Shown one piece after another: positions 39,678 to 50,080 of a stretch of 64,000 nt of DNA; position 1 is the stretch's first letter, and every line of letters starts with the position of its first letter. The stretch is taken from positions 81,898 through 145,897 of the forward strand of contig NZ_LMWH01000117.1 of NCBI RefSeq assembly GCF_001507435.1. The letters run 5' to 3'. This stretch comes from Streptomyces sp. NRRL F-5122. GTDB taxonomy: Bacteria > Actinomycetota > Actinomycetes > Streptomycetales > Streptomycetaceae. The notes below the pieces were generated by a model, which was not told the DNA's origin, did no database searches, and worked only from the letters and a program-made list of their open reading frames with translations. Made by a program: the position numbers and the translations under genes.

Positions 39678-42600
39678 CTAGCCGATGTTGAACGTCTGGT
39701 GGCCGACGACATCGAAGTCGTGTGCCAGCCCGACCGAGTTCAGGTGAGCCATGTCGTTCTGCCGCAGCGGCTTGAAGGGCCCCACACCGAGGTCACCCCG
39801 AGGCTTGCCGCCTCCGATGTTCCCCCAGTTGTACCGCTTGTAGACATCCACGGTGACGGTCCCCGTGAGCTGGCCCCTCTTCATGACCGTGTCTCCGCGC
39901 ACCCGGTACTGGTAGCCGTTGAGCGCGAAGTAGTAGTCGTCGGCGTCGGCACCCTTGTTCATTCCGTGCTCACGACCCCTGGCAACGCTGCTGCCGTGCC
40001 AACCGCTGTCGAAATGACCCGGCTTGATCTGCTGACCGACCTCTTTCCGCATGTAGGAGAGGCTGTTCATCATGTCCGCGACGCTGACCTCGACTGTCTC
40101 GCCGCCGTTCTCCATCCAGTGTTCCATGAGGTTGAAGCCGCGCTGCCACCCTCTCATCGCGACGTAGGACAGGGCCATGGAGCCGGCCAGGAAGAACACG
40201 CTCTTGTCGTGCGCGTCCGTCTTCAGGGTGCCCCACCCTGGACGGTTGGCGTCCTCGGCCTGGACCGGGGGGTACTCGTAGGCCGGGCCGCCGGCCGGCA
40301 TCTTCTTCGGGTCGAAGCCGGAGCAGTTGTGCGGGTTGCACAGGGAGCCGAAACCCTGCTCGTTGGCGAGGTCCTGGCTGATGGGCGTCCCGCCCTTGTC
40401 CACGGGCTTGTTCATGGTGGGGTCGGCCCACCAGTTGTCCTCGCCCGTCGGATCCCAGCCCATCAGCGGGCTGTTGTCGGCGTAGGCGTATCCGTTCAGC
40501 GACTGGGCGTCGGAGGTGTCCAGCAGGGGGTCGACGCTGAGGAACTGGCCGAGCAGCGGATCGTATTCGCGGGCGCCGACGTGGGTGAGTCCGGTGGCGG
40601 GGTCGGCGGGCTTGCCGAGGAACTTCTTGTCGTCGGGCCAGTTGGGCACCGCGGTGCCGCGGTCGGTGCCGAAGGGGGTGGTGTAGCGCTTGGTGATGGC
40701 CTGGTCCGTGGCGGCGAGGGCGAGGCTCGCGGTGTTGTGCCGGTCGGCGGCGAGCCAGGTGAGGGTGGAGGTGCCGCTTTGGTTGGTGCGCACCGCCACC
40801 GCGGTGCCGCCGAGGGAGTAGGTGCGCTGGGCCCACTTCTTGCCGGTCGTGGTGTTGTAGTGGACCTCGGTGGCACCGAGGTAGAGGACGGTCTCTCCGC
40901 CGGTGTTGCGGCGGACGAGGAGGCTGCCGTCGGTGTCGTAGACGTATCCGGTCGTGCTGGTGGCGGAGCCGGCCGTCTCCTTCAGGCTGCCGAGCCGGCC
41001 CTCGCTGTCCCAGGTCAAGGCTTGGGTCGCGGTTCCGTCGGGGCGCGTGGTGGTGTCACCGGCGGCGTCGTAGCCGTAGGCGGCGGTGACCCCGGTGCAG
41101 GCACCGGCGGCGGTTCCGGAAGGAGTGGCGGTCAGGGTGTGCGGCTGGGCGGTGTTGTTGTAGCAGTACGTGCGTGAGGTGGTGCTGCCGGAGGTGCTGT
41201 GGTTGGTCTCGGTGGCGCGCTGCCCGGCACTGTTGTAGGTGTAGCTGTTCCAGTAGGGGGCGGGACCGCCGAGGTTGGCGGCGGTGCGGCCGGAGGCGGC
41301 GCAGTCCGCCGTCTTGGGTGTCCAGGCCTCGGTCAGACGCTGGTAGCCGTCGTAGGCGAAGCACTGGTTGTCGTCGGTGCTCGTGCCGCCCAGGGCGGTG
41401 GGGTCGGTGAGCGAGGTGACGTTGCCCGCCTGGTCGTACGCGTAGTTGAGCTGCTGGAGTTGCCAGGGGTGGGTGTCGTCGGTGACGACGGACTGGGTCA
41501 GGTGGTCCGTGCCCTCGTCCCAGGTGTTGGTCAGGTAGGCCTTCTTGACGCCGGCGGCGTCGGAGACGCCGAGGGTCAGCTGCTGGACCTTGTCCGTGGC
41601 GGTGAAGTCGCTTGCGAGGACGTAGCTCTGGGTGCCGCTGAGGGTGGTGGGGAGGCCGTAGTCGTTGTAGCCGGTGTCGATGATCTCCTTGGGCAGTCCG
41701 GCGACCGCGGGCTGGACGTCCTGGTCCTGGGCGCCGGTGATGTCGTAGTGGGCGCTGAAGGACAGTGTCGCGGACGGTACGGCACCGGAGGTCACCAGCG
41801 GATCGTCGGCGGGCAGCGTCAGCGTGGAGTCCAGCGCGTGGTAGAGGCTGTCGTAGCTGGTGACCTTGCGCGTGTAGGCGTGGGCGGTGTCGGTGGCGCC
41901 GTTGGTGTAGCGGGTCGACGTGGCCAGTTGGCCCTTGTAGCCGGTGGCGTCGTAGGTGAGGGCGGTGAGCTGGTTGGCCGGGATCTGTTCCTCGGTGGTG
42001 GAGGTCAGGTCGGCGTCGGTGGCCGCCTTGTAGGTGGCGGTGGGGCGGCGCAGTTTGTCGTAGGCGGTGATGACCACCCGGCCGGCGCCGTCCTTGGTCC
42101 ACGAGGGCAGGTCCCGGCTGTCGTAGCCGGTGGTCTCGGTGCCCTTGTCCGGGTCGGTGCTTTTGACCTGACGGCCGAACAGGTCGTAGAGCCAGGTCCA
42201 GGAGCTGTTGTCCGGGCCGGTGACCTTCGCCTGCTTGTCGTCCAGGGTGTATGCGAACTTCGTCGAGGTGTAGAGGGTGCCGGTGCCGCCGCCGTAGGCC
42301 GCGTCGTCGGGGGACGGGGAGGCGTACTGGCGGGTTTCGACCGTGCGGCCGAGCGCGTCGGTGATCGTGCGCTTCGCCGAAGCGCCCTGCACGCCGGAGG
42401 TGGCGGTGGAGTCGCCGGTGTAACTGGTGGTCGTGGACCAGCGTTTGACACCGTAGGTGTAGAGGGTGCTGGTCTCCGGGCGTTCGGCCCCGTCGAAGGT
42501 GACCGAGGTCTGCTTGGCGGTGCCTCCGTACTCGGCGCGGCTGTAGGTGCCGGAGGGCGCGTTCTTGCTGTCGTAGACGTCGGCGTAGGTCTCGTAGGCC

Positions 42601-45600
42601 AGGCCGCGGCTGTCGTATCGGGTGTCGGTCAGGATCCGGCCGCCCTCAGCGCTGCGCTTCTGGGTCTGGATGGGCCGCAGTTGGGCGTCGTAGATGGAGT
42701 AGGCCGTCTCGTAGGTGTCGCCGTCCGCCTTGATGGCGCCCGTGGAGGTCCAGGACGCGGCGGTGTTGCTGACGCTGTAGCCGAAGACGTAGCTGGCGGG
42801 CAGGTCACTGGTGCGGTTGGGCAGCCACACGGCCGTGACCCGGCCGAGGGCGTCGTAGGTGTACTGGGTCTGCTTGTTGTTGATGTCGAACGAGCGGATG
42901 ACGTTGCCGCGCGCCGGGTCGTAGTAGGTGAACGTCTTCTGGGTGGCCGCGTTGGTCGTGATGGCCATGGTCAGCGGGCCGCCGGAGGCGGGTGTGTAGG
43001 CCGTGGTGGTGGCGTTGCCTGCGGCGTCGGTGACGGTGGTGGGGCGGCCCAGGGTGTCGTGGACGGTCTTGGCCGTGGTCTGCCAGGTGGTGGGGTTGCG
43101 CTCCCCTGCGCTGGAGGTCGCGGGGTAGGCGGCTGCCCGTCCGGTCCAGGAGGCGTCGCCCAGGGTGGGCGTCTGGTTCGCGGTCCAGGTGGTGGCGGCG
43201 GTGTTGTCGAAGACGGTGGCCTTGTCGGAGAGCACGTCTCCGCGGTCGGCGACCTTGGCGGGCAGGTCGAGCTGGTCCTCGCCGGTGGCGCACGTGCGGG
43301 AGACGGTGCGACTGCGGGAGACGAGGTCGGAGATGCCCTTGGCGGTGTTGCGGGCGTACCAGGTGCGGGTGCAGGCCTCGTCGCCGCTCTTGGCGACGTC
43401 GCCGGCGTCCTCCTCGGTGGCCTTCATGCCGTAGGAGTCGAAGGTGGTGGAGGTGGTGTGCGTGCGCCAGGAGTCCTTGACCGTCAGATAGGTCGATGTG
43501 GCGGTCCCGGCCGTGCGGACGAAGTACGCCTCGGTGTCTGCGTAGGACGCGTGCTGGGTGGCGGTCTTCTTCGACCAGGGGTCGTTGACGGTCACCGCGA
43601 TGGCCTGGCCGCCGTCGTAGGTCACCTGCTGCCGGGTGAAGCCGGTGTACTGCTCACTGTCGGTCTGGTCCGCGATGGTCAGCCCGGGGACGGCGAGTGC
43701 CTTCACGCTGACGTCCTTGCGGGCGGTGGGGTCCAGCTTGCCGTCCGAGCCCTGTACCCGGTCTCCGTCCATCCCCTGCATGTAGAGGGTCACCGTCTTG
43801 GACTTGGTGGCGTCCGTGCCCTTGACGGTGGTGACCTTGCCGTAGCCGCGCCACTGCGACCAGGTTCGCTCGGCCTGCGGGGTCAGCGGGTTCTCGTCGT
43901 AGTGCCAGGCGGGGTCGGCGTAGGTGTAGTCGGTCTCGGTCGTGGCGTTCTTGCCGGTGGGGTCGGTGCTGGTCACCGCGAGGACGCGGTACTTGTGGAA
44001 CCAGTCGAGGCCGGCTTCCTCGGCGCCGTTGATGTGCCAGTACACCGGGTAGCAGGAGGTGTGGTCGTCGTCCTCGTCAGGGGTGTGGCCGCGCACGCAC
44101 TCCGGGTCGGAGAGGGTCACGGTGGTCACCGCACCGGTCTCCGAGATGAGGGTGCGGATGCGGGGTCGGTAGAGCGGCACGATGTCGTCGGTGCCGTCGA
44201 CCCGGTTGGGCCGCTTGTCGTAGGTGAACGTCACCGGCGGCAGGGCGATCGCGGCGCCCGACTTGCCGGTGTGCTTGATCGAGTCGAGCACCAGGACCTG
44301 GTCGGAGGTGTCCCCCAGGTCGCCGCCGTCGAAGAAGTGCTGGGCGAGATCCCAGGAGTCGACGGCGTCGTAGGTGTTGGCGGCGGCGTCCCAGGAGAAG
44401 GAGTTGATGCCCGTCAGCCGCTTGCGGGTGAAGAAGGAGGGGCTCTCGGCGTCGCAGTCGTCACCGCTCTTGCAGATGGTGTCGAAGGGCACGTCGGGCC
44501 AGTTGTCGGCGGTGGATTCCTTCAGGTCCGAGCAGTCCGAGGCGGTGCAGCGCTCGGTGTAGTCGAAGGTCACCTTGTGCGAGGCGGTGCCGGAGAACAG
44601 GGCGTCCTTGCGCTGACCGTAGAGGATCTTGGTCAGGTAGCCGCCGCGGGTGTAGGTGGCGGTGGCGGTGTCCGCCTTGTTCTTGGCGTAGGAGTTGGTC
44701 TCGGCGGTGTACCAGTACGACATCGCGTTGCCGTGCAGGTCCTCGACGTAGTCGAGGTTCCACCGCCACGCCTGCGTCACCGCGCGGTCGGCGAATGCGG
44801 TGCCCTTGCTGTAGCCCGGCTCACCGGAGTCGTCGCCGAAGACGGGCACGGTCCAGGTGGAGTTGGTGGCTTCGGTGCCCGCGCCGTCCAGCTTGTTCTG
44901 GCCGAAGACGTACTTGGTGCCGTTGCCTGTGGTCACCGTCCAGTATTCGCCGTCGTCGTCGCCGTTGTCGGCGCCGGTGCCGTGGGTGACGGTGGAGGCG
45001 TCGTCGTCCTTCAGCCGCCAGGTGCCGGTGGTGTCGTCCTTCACCAGGGTGGTGGACTTGCCGTTGAGCACGAGGGAGGCGTTGTCGTACTTCCAGCACA
45101 TGTCGTACTTGTCGTCCTGGCCGTCGTCGTCGCAGGAGCCGTACGAGCGCTCCACGTACGAGGAGGACGACAGGTCGAATCCCTCACCGACGACGCTGCC
45201 CTGGTTGTTGGTGTTGGCGGTGCGGCCGTCGATGGAATCGGAGTCGTAGGACAGCGTGACCGACGGGGTGGGGCCGGCCGCCGGAGCGGGCGGGGTCATG
45301 GGGTAGGACCAGGTGAAGGAGCCCGAGGAGCCGCCGGCCTGCCAGGACGACGACGCGCTCAGCGGGGTGGCGGTGTAAGCGCCCGACCCGGACGCCGACT
45401 CGCCGGCGGCCGCGGCGAGCGCCACCACGGCGGTGGCCGGTGCCGCCGCCGCGCGGGCCGACACCGGCACCTGCGCGGACACGGTCTGCTCGCTCACGTC
45501 GTTGTGCGTGCCGGCCAGCGGTGTCTCGACGCGACAGGACGCCTTCTCCGGCGTGGTCAGCGCACACGCGGGCAGCTGCACCAGGCGCAGCCGGCCCGCC

Positions 45601-46142
45601 CAGTCGCCGCCGTAGGCCGAGGCGAACGACGAGTAGTCCACGTCAAGTCCGGTGGTACCGGCTTGCTGTGAGGTCAGCGACAGCAGAACGCCCTTGATCC
45701 CGGCGGCGGTCGCCTCCTTGCGGCCCAGTACCTGTACGGTCGCCGCGGTCGCGGACGTGGCCGACCGTGCCGCGGGCGCGGTGAGGGTGACGGGCAGGCC
45801 GCCCACCTCGGCGCGCTTGCCGCGGACGAGTTCGGCGCGGGCGGCGGCGGGCCAGGTGGCGTGCTGCGCGGCCAGTGCCTTGGCGCCCTGCGCGCGGTTC
45901 TCCGCCTGGGCCTTGGCCAGGCGGTCCCGGGCCGCCTTCGCCGTGGCGGGGTCGGCGGGGATCATCTTGGCGCTGCGTGTCTTCGGTGTGCCGGGTCTGC
46001 CGAGCGCGTCGGCGGCCTGGGCGACCGGGGCCAGGCCTATCGGCACACTCAGAGCGAGAACGAGTGAGCCTACGGTCAGGCGAAGCGTGCGGCTGACGGT
46101 GGCCGGGCGGCCGTTCCGTCGTCTTCGCGGACGGAAGAGCAT
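39678..46142 (-). CDS. RHS-repeat secreted toxin with unassigned C-terminal domain
   Basis: A 2154-residue protein. A Sec-type signal follows a basic start (MLFRPRRRRNG, then LRLTVGSLVLALSVPIGLAP). Residues about 200-1100 are a SpvB/TcaC-like beta region (VTLSYDSDSIDGRTANTNNQ). YD/RHS repeats follow (YDALGRVTAVW, YDLFGRQVKSTDPDKGTETT and others). The RHS core is near 1850-1895 (GAREYDPLLGQFLSVDP, then GYAYADNSPLMGWDPTGE). The last 250 residues after the core are a variable tail, with one hydrophobic stretch near SVFFLAGSMALSYVAMRGW. I do not recognise its family. RHS proteins encapsulate and deliver such tails as toxins in inter-bacterial competition. The start at 46142 is chosen at the signal; the frame extends further but overlaps the LamG gene's upstream side. 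It lies between a LamG protein and a lipoprotein. Confidence 0.85.
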   Translation of the reverse strand: MLFRPRRRRNGRPATVSRTLRLTVGSLVLALSVPIGLAPVAQAADALGRPGTPKTRSAKMIPADPATAKAARDRLAKAQAENRAQGAKALAAQHATWPAAARAELVRGKRAEVGGLPVTLTAPAARSATSATAATVQVLGRKEATAAGIKGVLLSLTSQQAGTTGLDVDYSSFASAYGGDWAGRLRLVQLPACALTTPEKASCRVETPLAGTHNDVSEQTVSAQVPVSARAAAAPATAVVALAAAAGESASGSGAYTATPLSASSSWQAGGSSGSFTWSYPMTPPAPAAGPTPSVTLSYDSDSIDGRTANTNNQGSVVGEGFDLSSSSYVERSYGSCDDDGQDDKYDMCWKYDNASLVLNGKSTTLVKDDTTGTWRLKDDDASTVTHGTGADNGDDDGEYWTVTTGNGTKYVFGQNKLDGAGTEATNSTWTVPVFGDDSGEPGYSKGTAFADRAVTQAWRWNLDYVEDLHGNAMSYWYTAETNSYAKNKADTATATYTRGGYLTKILYGQRKDALFSGTASHKVTFDYTERCTASDCSDLKESTADNWPDVPFDTICKSGDDCDAESPSFFTRKRLTGINSFSWDAAANTYDAVDSWDLAQHFFDGGDLGDTSDQVLVLDSIKHTGKSGAAIALPPVTFTYDKRPNRVDGTDDIVPLYRPRIRTLISETGAVTTVTLSDPECVRGHTPDEDDDHTSCYPVYWHINGAEEAGLDWFHKYRVLAVTSTDPTGKNATTETDYTYADPAWHYDENPLTPQAERTWSQWRGYGKVTTVKGTDATKSKTVTLYMQGMDGDRVQGSDGKLDPTARKDVSVKALAVPGLTIADQTDSEQYTGFTRQQVTYDGGQAIAVTVNDPWSKKTATQHASYADTEAYFVRTAGTATSTYLTVKDSWRTHTTSTTFDSYGMKATEEDAGDVAKSGDEACTRTWYARNTAKGISDLVSRSRTVSRTCATGEDQLDLPAKVADRGDVLSDKATVFDNTAATTWTANQTPTLGDASWTGRAAAYPATSSAGERNPTTWQTTAKTVHDTLGRPTTVTDAAGNATTTAYTPASGGPLTMAITTNAATQKTFTYYDPARGNVIRSFDINNKQTQYTYDALGRVTAVWLPNRTSDLPASYVFGYSVSNTAASWTSTGAIKADGDTYETAYSIYDAQLRPIQTQKRSAEGGRILTDTRYDSRGLAYETYADVYDSKNAPSGTYSRAEYGGTAKQTSVTFDGAERPETSTLYTYGVKRWSTTTSYTGDSTATSGVQGASAKRTITDALGRTVETRQYASPSPDDAAYGGGTGTLYTSTKFAYTLDDKQAKVTGPDNSSWTWLYDLFGRQVKSTDPDKGTETTGYDSRDLPSWTKDGAGRVVITAYDKLRRPTATYKAATDADLTSTTEEQIPANQLTALTYDATGYKGQLATSTRYTNGATDTAHAYTRKVTSYDSLYHALDSTLTLPADDPLVTSGAVPSATLSFSAHYDITGAQDQDVQPAVAGLPKEIIDTGYNDYGLPTTLSGTQSYVLASDFTATDKVQQLTLGVSDAAGVKKAYLTNTWDEGTDHLTQSVVTDDTHPWQLQQLNYAYDQAGNVTSLTDPTALGGTSTDDNQCFAYDGYQRLTEAWTPKTADCAASGRTAANLGGPAPYWNSYTYNSAGQRATETNHSTSGSTTSRTYCYNNTAQPHTLTATPSGTAAGACTGVTAAYGYDAAGDTTTRPDGTATQALTWDSEGRLGSLKETAGSATSTTGYVYDTDGSLLVRRNTGGETVLYLGATEVHYNTTTGKKWAQRTYSLGGTAVAVRTNQSGTSTLTWLAADRHNTASLALAATDQAITKRYTTPFGTDRGTAVPNWPDDKKFLGKPADPATGLTHVGAREYDPLLGQFLSVDPLLDTSDAQSLNGYAYADNSPLMGWDPTGEDNWWADPTMNKPVDKGGTPISQDLANEQGFGSLCNPHNCSGFDPKKMPAGGPAYEYPPVQAEDANRPGWGTLKTDAHDKSVFFLAGSMALSYVAMRGWQRGFNLMEHWMENGGETVEVSVADMMNSLSYMRKEVGQQIKPGHFDSGWHGSSVARGREHGMNKGADADDYYFALNGYQYRVRGDTVMKRGQLTGTVTVDVYKRYNWGNIGGGKPRGDLGVGPFKPLRQNDMAHLNSVGLAHDFDVVGHQTFNIG

Positions 46143-46306
46143 GGTGTGGTCCCACCCCTTGGCGTACGTGCACGGATGTTGCATGAGGACGCCGGGTCCG
46201 CAGGAGGTTGAGTCCGCGGGACGCCGGAGGGCCGGGTCGCGGCGCGGCGCGGCCCGGCCCGGTGGTTGGTCGGGGCCCGGCCCTCGCGGCCGGGCCCCGT
46301 CGGCGG

Positions 46307-49300
46307 CTAGCCGCCGATCATGTTCTCCACCTGCATGTCGTTGGCAGGTGCCCCGACCCAGATCCGCAGATCGCTGATCTTCTCGGGCAGGTAGTTGCCC
46401 CACGCCTTGTTGACGTAGGCCCGGCCGGCGGAGAAGTCCCCGTTTCCGGCGACCGCGGTGAAGGCGGTCGGCACGTCGTTGGGTGTGGCGTCGAGATACA
46501 GGCTGATCGTCCCGTCCTGGGCGTTGTAGGCGCCTGTCAGCCGGACGCGTTCGTCGGTCAGGGCGGTGCTTTCGGAGCTGACGGCGGTGTAGGTCCTGCC
46601 GTCGGCCGCGAGGCGTCCGAAGCGCCAGTACCCGACAGGTACGTCCTTGAGGGTTCCGTCGTCCTGCGGGACCTGTTCGGTACCGGTCTGGTTGAACCAC
46701 AGGCCCCAGGCGGACCCGTCGGCCGTGCGCTGGCCGACGACCTGTCCGCTGTATCCGGCGCTCTTGCCCGCCAGGGCGGCGCCGTCGAGTTCCACCTCGG
46801 TGGTGACGGTGAAGGAGCCGGTGTCGTCCACGACCGGGCCGGACACGGTGGCCGCGTCGTCGACGCCGTCCAGCGAGACGGCCTCACCGTCGAGCGTGGC
46901 GCCGCCGCTGAGGGTCATGGTCCGGTTGTAGCCGCTGACCGTGTCGGCAAGGGTGCTGCCTGTGGCGCCGTCCGGGTCCCACGCGCCGACCAGTTCCACG
47001 GCGGTGCTTCCGGTGTCCGGGTCGATCAGGCCGGCTTCTTGCGCCATCTCGCTGTCGGACAGGGCTCGCTGGAACACCGCAACTTCGTCGATGCGTCCGC
47101 GCCAGTAGTTGTTGAATCCGCCGCTGTAGCCCGCTCGCCCGATCTGGAGGGCACCGTCGCTGGTGGTCGGCTTGCCCGAGGTCCCCAACGCCGCCGGTGC
47201 GCCCTGCGGGCGGCCGTTGACGTAGAGGGTGATGGTGCGGTCGGTGGCGTTGTAGACGCCGCCGACGTGCGTCCACGCCTTCAGGGGCACGCCTTGGGCC
47301 GAGGCGTTGGCGCCGATGTACTTCCGCGCGCCGTTCTCGTACCAGGACCACAGGAACACCCAGCGCTGGACGCCCGAGGAGTAGTACAGCGACCAGCCGG
47401 TGTTGTCCGAGTTCTGCTGGGAGGCGATGCAGTGGAAGTCGGTGTCATCCGTCAGATAGGCCCAGGTCGAAACGGAGAAGGAGGCTTGAGTGTTGATCGC
47501 AGGTGACGTGGTGTCGGCCCAGGCGGTCTGGTTGGCGGCCACGGTGGAGTCCAGCCAGAAGGACCGGTCCTGCTCGCCCCGGCGGGCCAGGCTGGAAAAG
47601 CCCGCGCCGGCGGTGTGGAAGGTGAGGGGGTGGCGGGTGCCGGCCGTGGTGGCGGAGTCGGCAGCCGTGACCACTCCGGAGCCGGGCGCCGCGTCGTCGA
47701 AGTGCCAGCGTCCGGAGGCTCCTTCGCCCTCCGCGACCTTGAACAGGAAGCTGGTGGTCGCACCGGGGCGCCCGGAGCCGACATTGTCCCTGGCACGGAC
47801 CTGGAGGGTCTGCGTGCCGGGCAGCTCCGGAGTGATCAGCTTCGTGGGTGCCGAGCCCGTGACGGAGTGCCAGGTGGGCCAGGTCGGCAGCCGGTACTCG
47901 TAACCGGCGATGTTGGTGTCACCCGTAGCGGGCTTGAAGTAGAAGTCCCCGCCCTGGCCCGGTCCGCCGCCGGCGGCACAGGCGTTGGCCGTGCACAGGC
48001 TGTACGTCCCGTCGGTGGTGACGGTGGGCGCCTTCGGGGCGGTGGTGTCGACCTTGAAGTAGCACCAGCCCTTGGTCGTCACCGAGCTGTGCGTCGACTC
48101 GATCATGTGGTCGTCGCCGCTCCAGTACGACCGCGTCCACGACGACATCCGGGCCAGGGTCCCGTCCGCGAAGGTCACCGGCGAGGTCACCTGCACCTTG
48201 GCGTTGTCGGTGACGAAGCCGCTGGAGGGGCGCACCGGTTCGGTGGCGGTGCTCCAGCTGCCGTCGGAGTTCTTCTTCTGCACCACGAAGTGGGCGCGCA
48301 GGGTCGCACCGCTCTCGCCGCCGGATTCCGTCTGGACAGCGGTGAGGAAGTCGGGGGTCGGGTCGGAGATGATCGCCGGGTCCGCCTCGGCGGTCTCACA
48401 GGTGGTGCCGCTGCCGGAGAGGACGCCGGGGCCGGTGGGCGGCGCCGGGACACCGACGTAGTCGACGTCGAGGACCGCGTCGTCGTCGAAGCGCTTCCAG
48501 CCGTTGGGGTCGCCCTCGTCGCCGGCCTTGATCATCAGGGTCAGCCGGGACATGTCACCGGCCGCGAAGGACTGCACCGTCTTGGTCAGGTTCTCGTACG
48601 ACTGGCTGGGGTCGTCGTTGAACTCGATCGGCTTCGCGGGCTGGCTCGGGGAGCAGTCGGAGCCGCGGCCGGCCGAGACCGTACGGTCGCCCATCACGTC
48701 CCAGTTGGCGGTGGGGCCGGGCCAGCGGGTGGAGGAGGAGATGTCACCGGTGCGCACCAGCTGCACCACGGTCGCCGTGCAGGACATCGACCAGCGCTCG
48801 GTCACCCGGAAGGTGGCGTCGAGCACCCGCTTGCCCTTGAGCGCGGACGGCGAGAACTCGAAGTACATGCGCTGCTTGTACGGGGTTCCGGTGGTGCAGG
48901 GGTAGCCGAAGCCGCCGGTGTAGTAGATCGAGCACAGGCCCACCCCCTTGCCCTCGTCGCCGCCGGAGAAGTTGTAGAAGGTGTCACCGTCGGAGGAGAG
49001 CACCGTGCGCTCGGACTCCGACCAGGAGACGTCCGGGTCGATGTAGAGCGGGTAGACGGTGTCCTCGTCCTTGAGCTCACCGGCGTCGGGGACGACGGTG
49101 ATGGCACTCTGGGTGACCGACATGTCCAGCGGAACAGCGGTGGCACTGTCGCCGGGGCCCTCGGCCGGGTCGGTGACACCCGACTCGTCACCCTCGGCCG
49201 CGGAGCCGGCCGCCTGGGTGTCGCCGGTCGCCACCGCGGCCACGCCGGACGCAGCGTTCGCGGACGGCGCCGAGGCGGTCTTGCCCGAGGAGGAGCCCGA

Positions 49301-50080
49301 GGGCTTGGTCTGAGCGGCGGGGGCGGTGGTGCCGTCATGGCCCGTGGAGTCCCACTGGCGGGCCGTCGGGGCCCGGAAGACGGTGGCGCCGTTGTCGTCC
49401 ACCGCCTGCAAGGACTGGCCCGCGCCCTCTTTCAGCACCAGGCCGTCGGCCCGCACCGGCAGATGCAGCGCGGTCAGTGCCGGGTTCGCGGCGGCCTGAG
49501 CCGTCTTGACGACGAGAACTTCGCGATAGCCCTCGGTGGTCGCCGTCATCCGCAGGTCCACGTCCGGCAGGACGTTCGCGTAGACGGCCGAGTCACCGTC
49601 CAGCGTGGGAGCGGGCAGCGAACCGGGCCAGCCCACCGTCAGGGTGTGGCCGTCCTCGGTGATGCTCACCAGGTCCTTGCCGTCGCCGCCGCTGGAGAAC
49701 GACACACCGGCGACAGCCGCCTTCGGGGCGATCCGGTGGTCTTCACGGCGGGTCAGGGTGGCGTCGGGCGTCACCCAGGCGCCACCGGGCTGTGCCACCC
49801 GGACGGGGACGGCCGACTGCTTGAGGTTGAAGGTGCTGCCGTCCGGATTGGCGTACGTGGTCGAGTACTCGGTGCGCTCGGAGACCACCTCGACCGGCTT
49901 CCCGGTAGCCACCGCCTGCGCGGACGCCTGCGTTGCCGCGGACGCTGCGGAGGCAGCCTGGCTCGGCGACGCGGCCGCGGGAGTCAGCGGCAGGACGGGA
50001 AGTCCGCCGAGCAGCAGTCCCGACAGTGCCCCCGCCACCATCGTGCGCATTCTCGGTCTGTGTCGTGTGCTGATGCCCAT
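46307..50080 (-). CDS. Secreted LamG-domain repeat protein (RHS partner)
   Basis: About 1257 residues. The Sec signal is TMVAGALSGLLLGGLPVLPL. Residues about 60-330 are a low-complexity Ala/Gly/Ser-rich part with a beta domain. A region with DNRLRE-like features lies at about 330-560 (YPLYIDPDVSWSESERTVLS). The C-terminal half carries two LamG/concanavalin-like domains: SVSTWAYLTDDTDFHCIASQ, then IGRAGYSGGFNNYWRGRIDE followed by VAVFQRAL, and a second beginning SFTVTTEVELDGAALAGKSA. LamG domains bind glycans or surface polymers. It is transcribed with the RHS gene (164 bases between) and probably anchors or presents the RHS toxin. The ATG at 50080 precedes the signal; 50101 is an alternative start. 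Confidence 0.8.
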   Translation of the reverse strand: MGISTRHRPRMRTMVAGALSGLLLGGLPVLPLTPAAASPSQAASAASAATQASAQAVATGKPVEVVSERTEYSTTYANPDGSTFNLKQSAVPVRVAQPGGAWVTPDATLTRREDHRIAPKAAVAGVSFSSGGDGKDLVSITEDGHTLTVGWPGSLPAPTLDGDSAVYANVLPDVDLRMTATTEGYREVLVVKTAQAAANPALTALHLPVRADGLVLKEGAGQSLQAVDDNGATVFRAPTARQWDSTGHDGTTAPAAQTKPSGSSSGKTASAPSANAASGVAAVATGDTQAAGSAAEGDESGVTDPAEGPGDSATAVPLDMSVTQSAITVVPDAGELKDEDTVYPLYIDPDVSWSESERTVLSSDGDTFYNFSGGDEGKGVGLCSIYYTGGFGYPCTTGTPYKQRMYFEFSPSALKGKRVLDATFRVTERWSMSCTATVVQLVRTGDISSSTRWPGPTANWDVMGDRTVSAGRGSDCSPSQPAKPIEFNDDPSQSYENLTKTVQSFAAGDMSRLTLMIKAGDEGDPNGWKRFDDDAVLDVDYVGVPAPPTGPGVLSGSGTTCETAEADPAIISDPTPDFLTAVQTESGGESGATLRAHFVVQKKNSDGSWSTATEPVRPSSGFVTDNAKVQVTSPVTFADGTLARMSSWTRSYWSGDDHMIESTHSSVTTKGWCYFKVDTTAPKAPTVTTDGTYSLCTANACAAGGGPGQGGDFYFKPATGDTNIAGYEYRLPTWPTWHSVTGSAPTKLITPELPGTQTLQVRARDNVGSGRPGATTSFLFKVAEGEGASGRWHFDDAAPGSGVVTAADSATTAGTRHPLTFHTAGAGFSSLARRGEQDRSFWLDSTVAANQTAWADTTSPAINTQASFSVSTWAYLTDDTDFHCIASQQNSDNTGWSLYYSSGVQRWVFLWSWYENGARKYIGANASAQGVPLKAWTHVGGVYNATDRTITLYVNGRPQGAPAALGTSGKPTTSDGALQIGRAGYSGGFNNYWRGRIDEVAVFQRALSDSEMAQEAGLIDPDTGSTAVELVGAWDPDGATGSTLADTVSGYNRTMTLSGGATLDGEAVSLDGVDDAATVSGPVVDDTGSFTVTTEVELDGAALAGKSAGYSGQVVGQRTADGSAWGLWFNQTGTEQVPQDDGTLKDVPVGYWRFGRLAADGRTYTAVSSESTALTDERVRLTGAYNAQDGTISLYLDATPNDVPTAFTAVAGNGDFSAGRAYVNKAWGNYLPEKISDLRIWVGAPANDMQVENMIGG

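Noticed and set aside
41199..45671. A 1490-codon open frame on the plus strand across the RHS gene
   Set aside because: It is Gly/Val/Arg-rich, has no domain, and lies entirely antisense to the well supported RHS gene; it is a product of high GC and codon bias.
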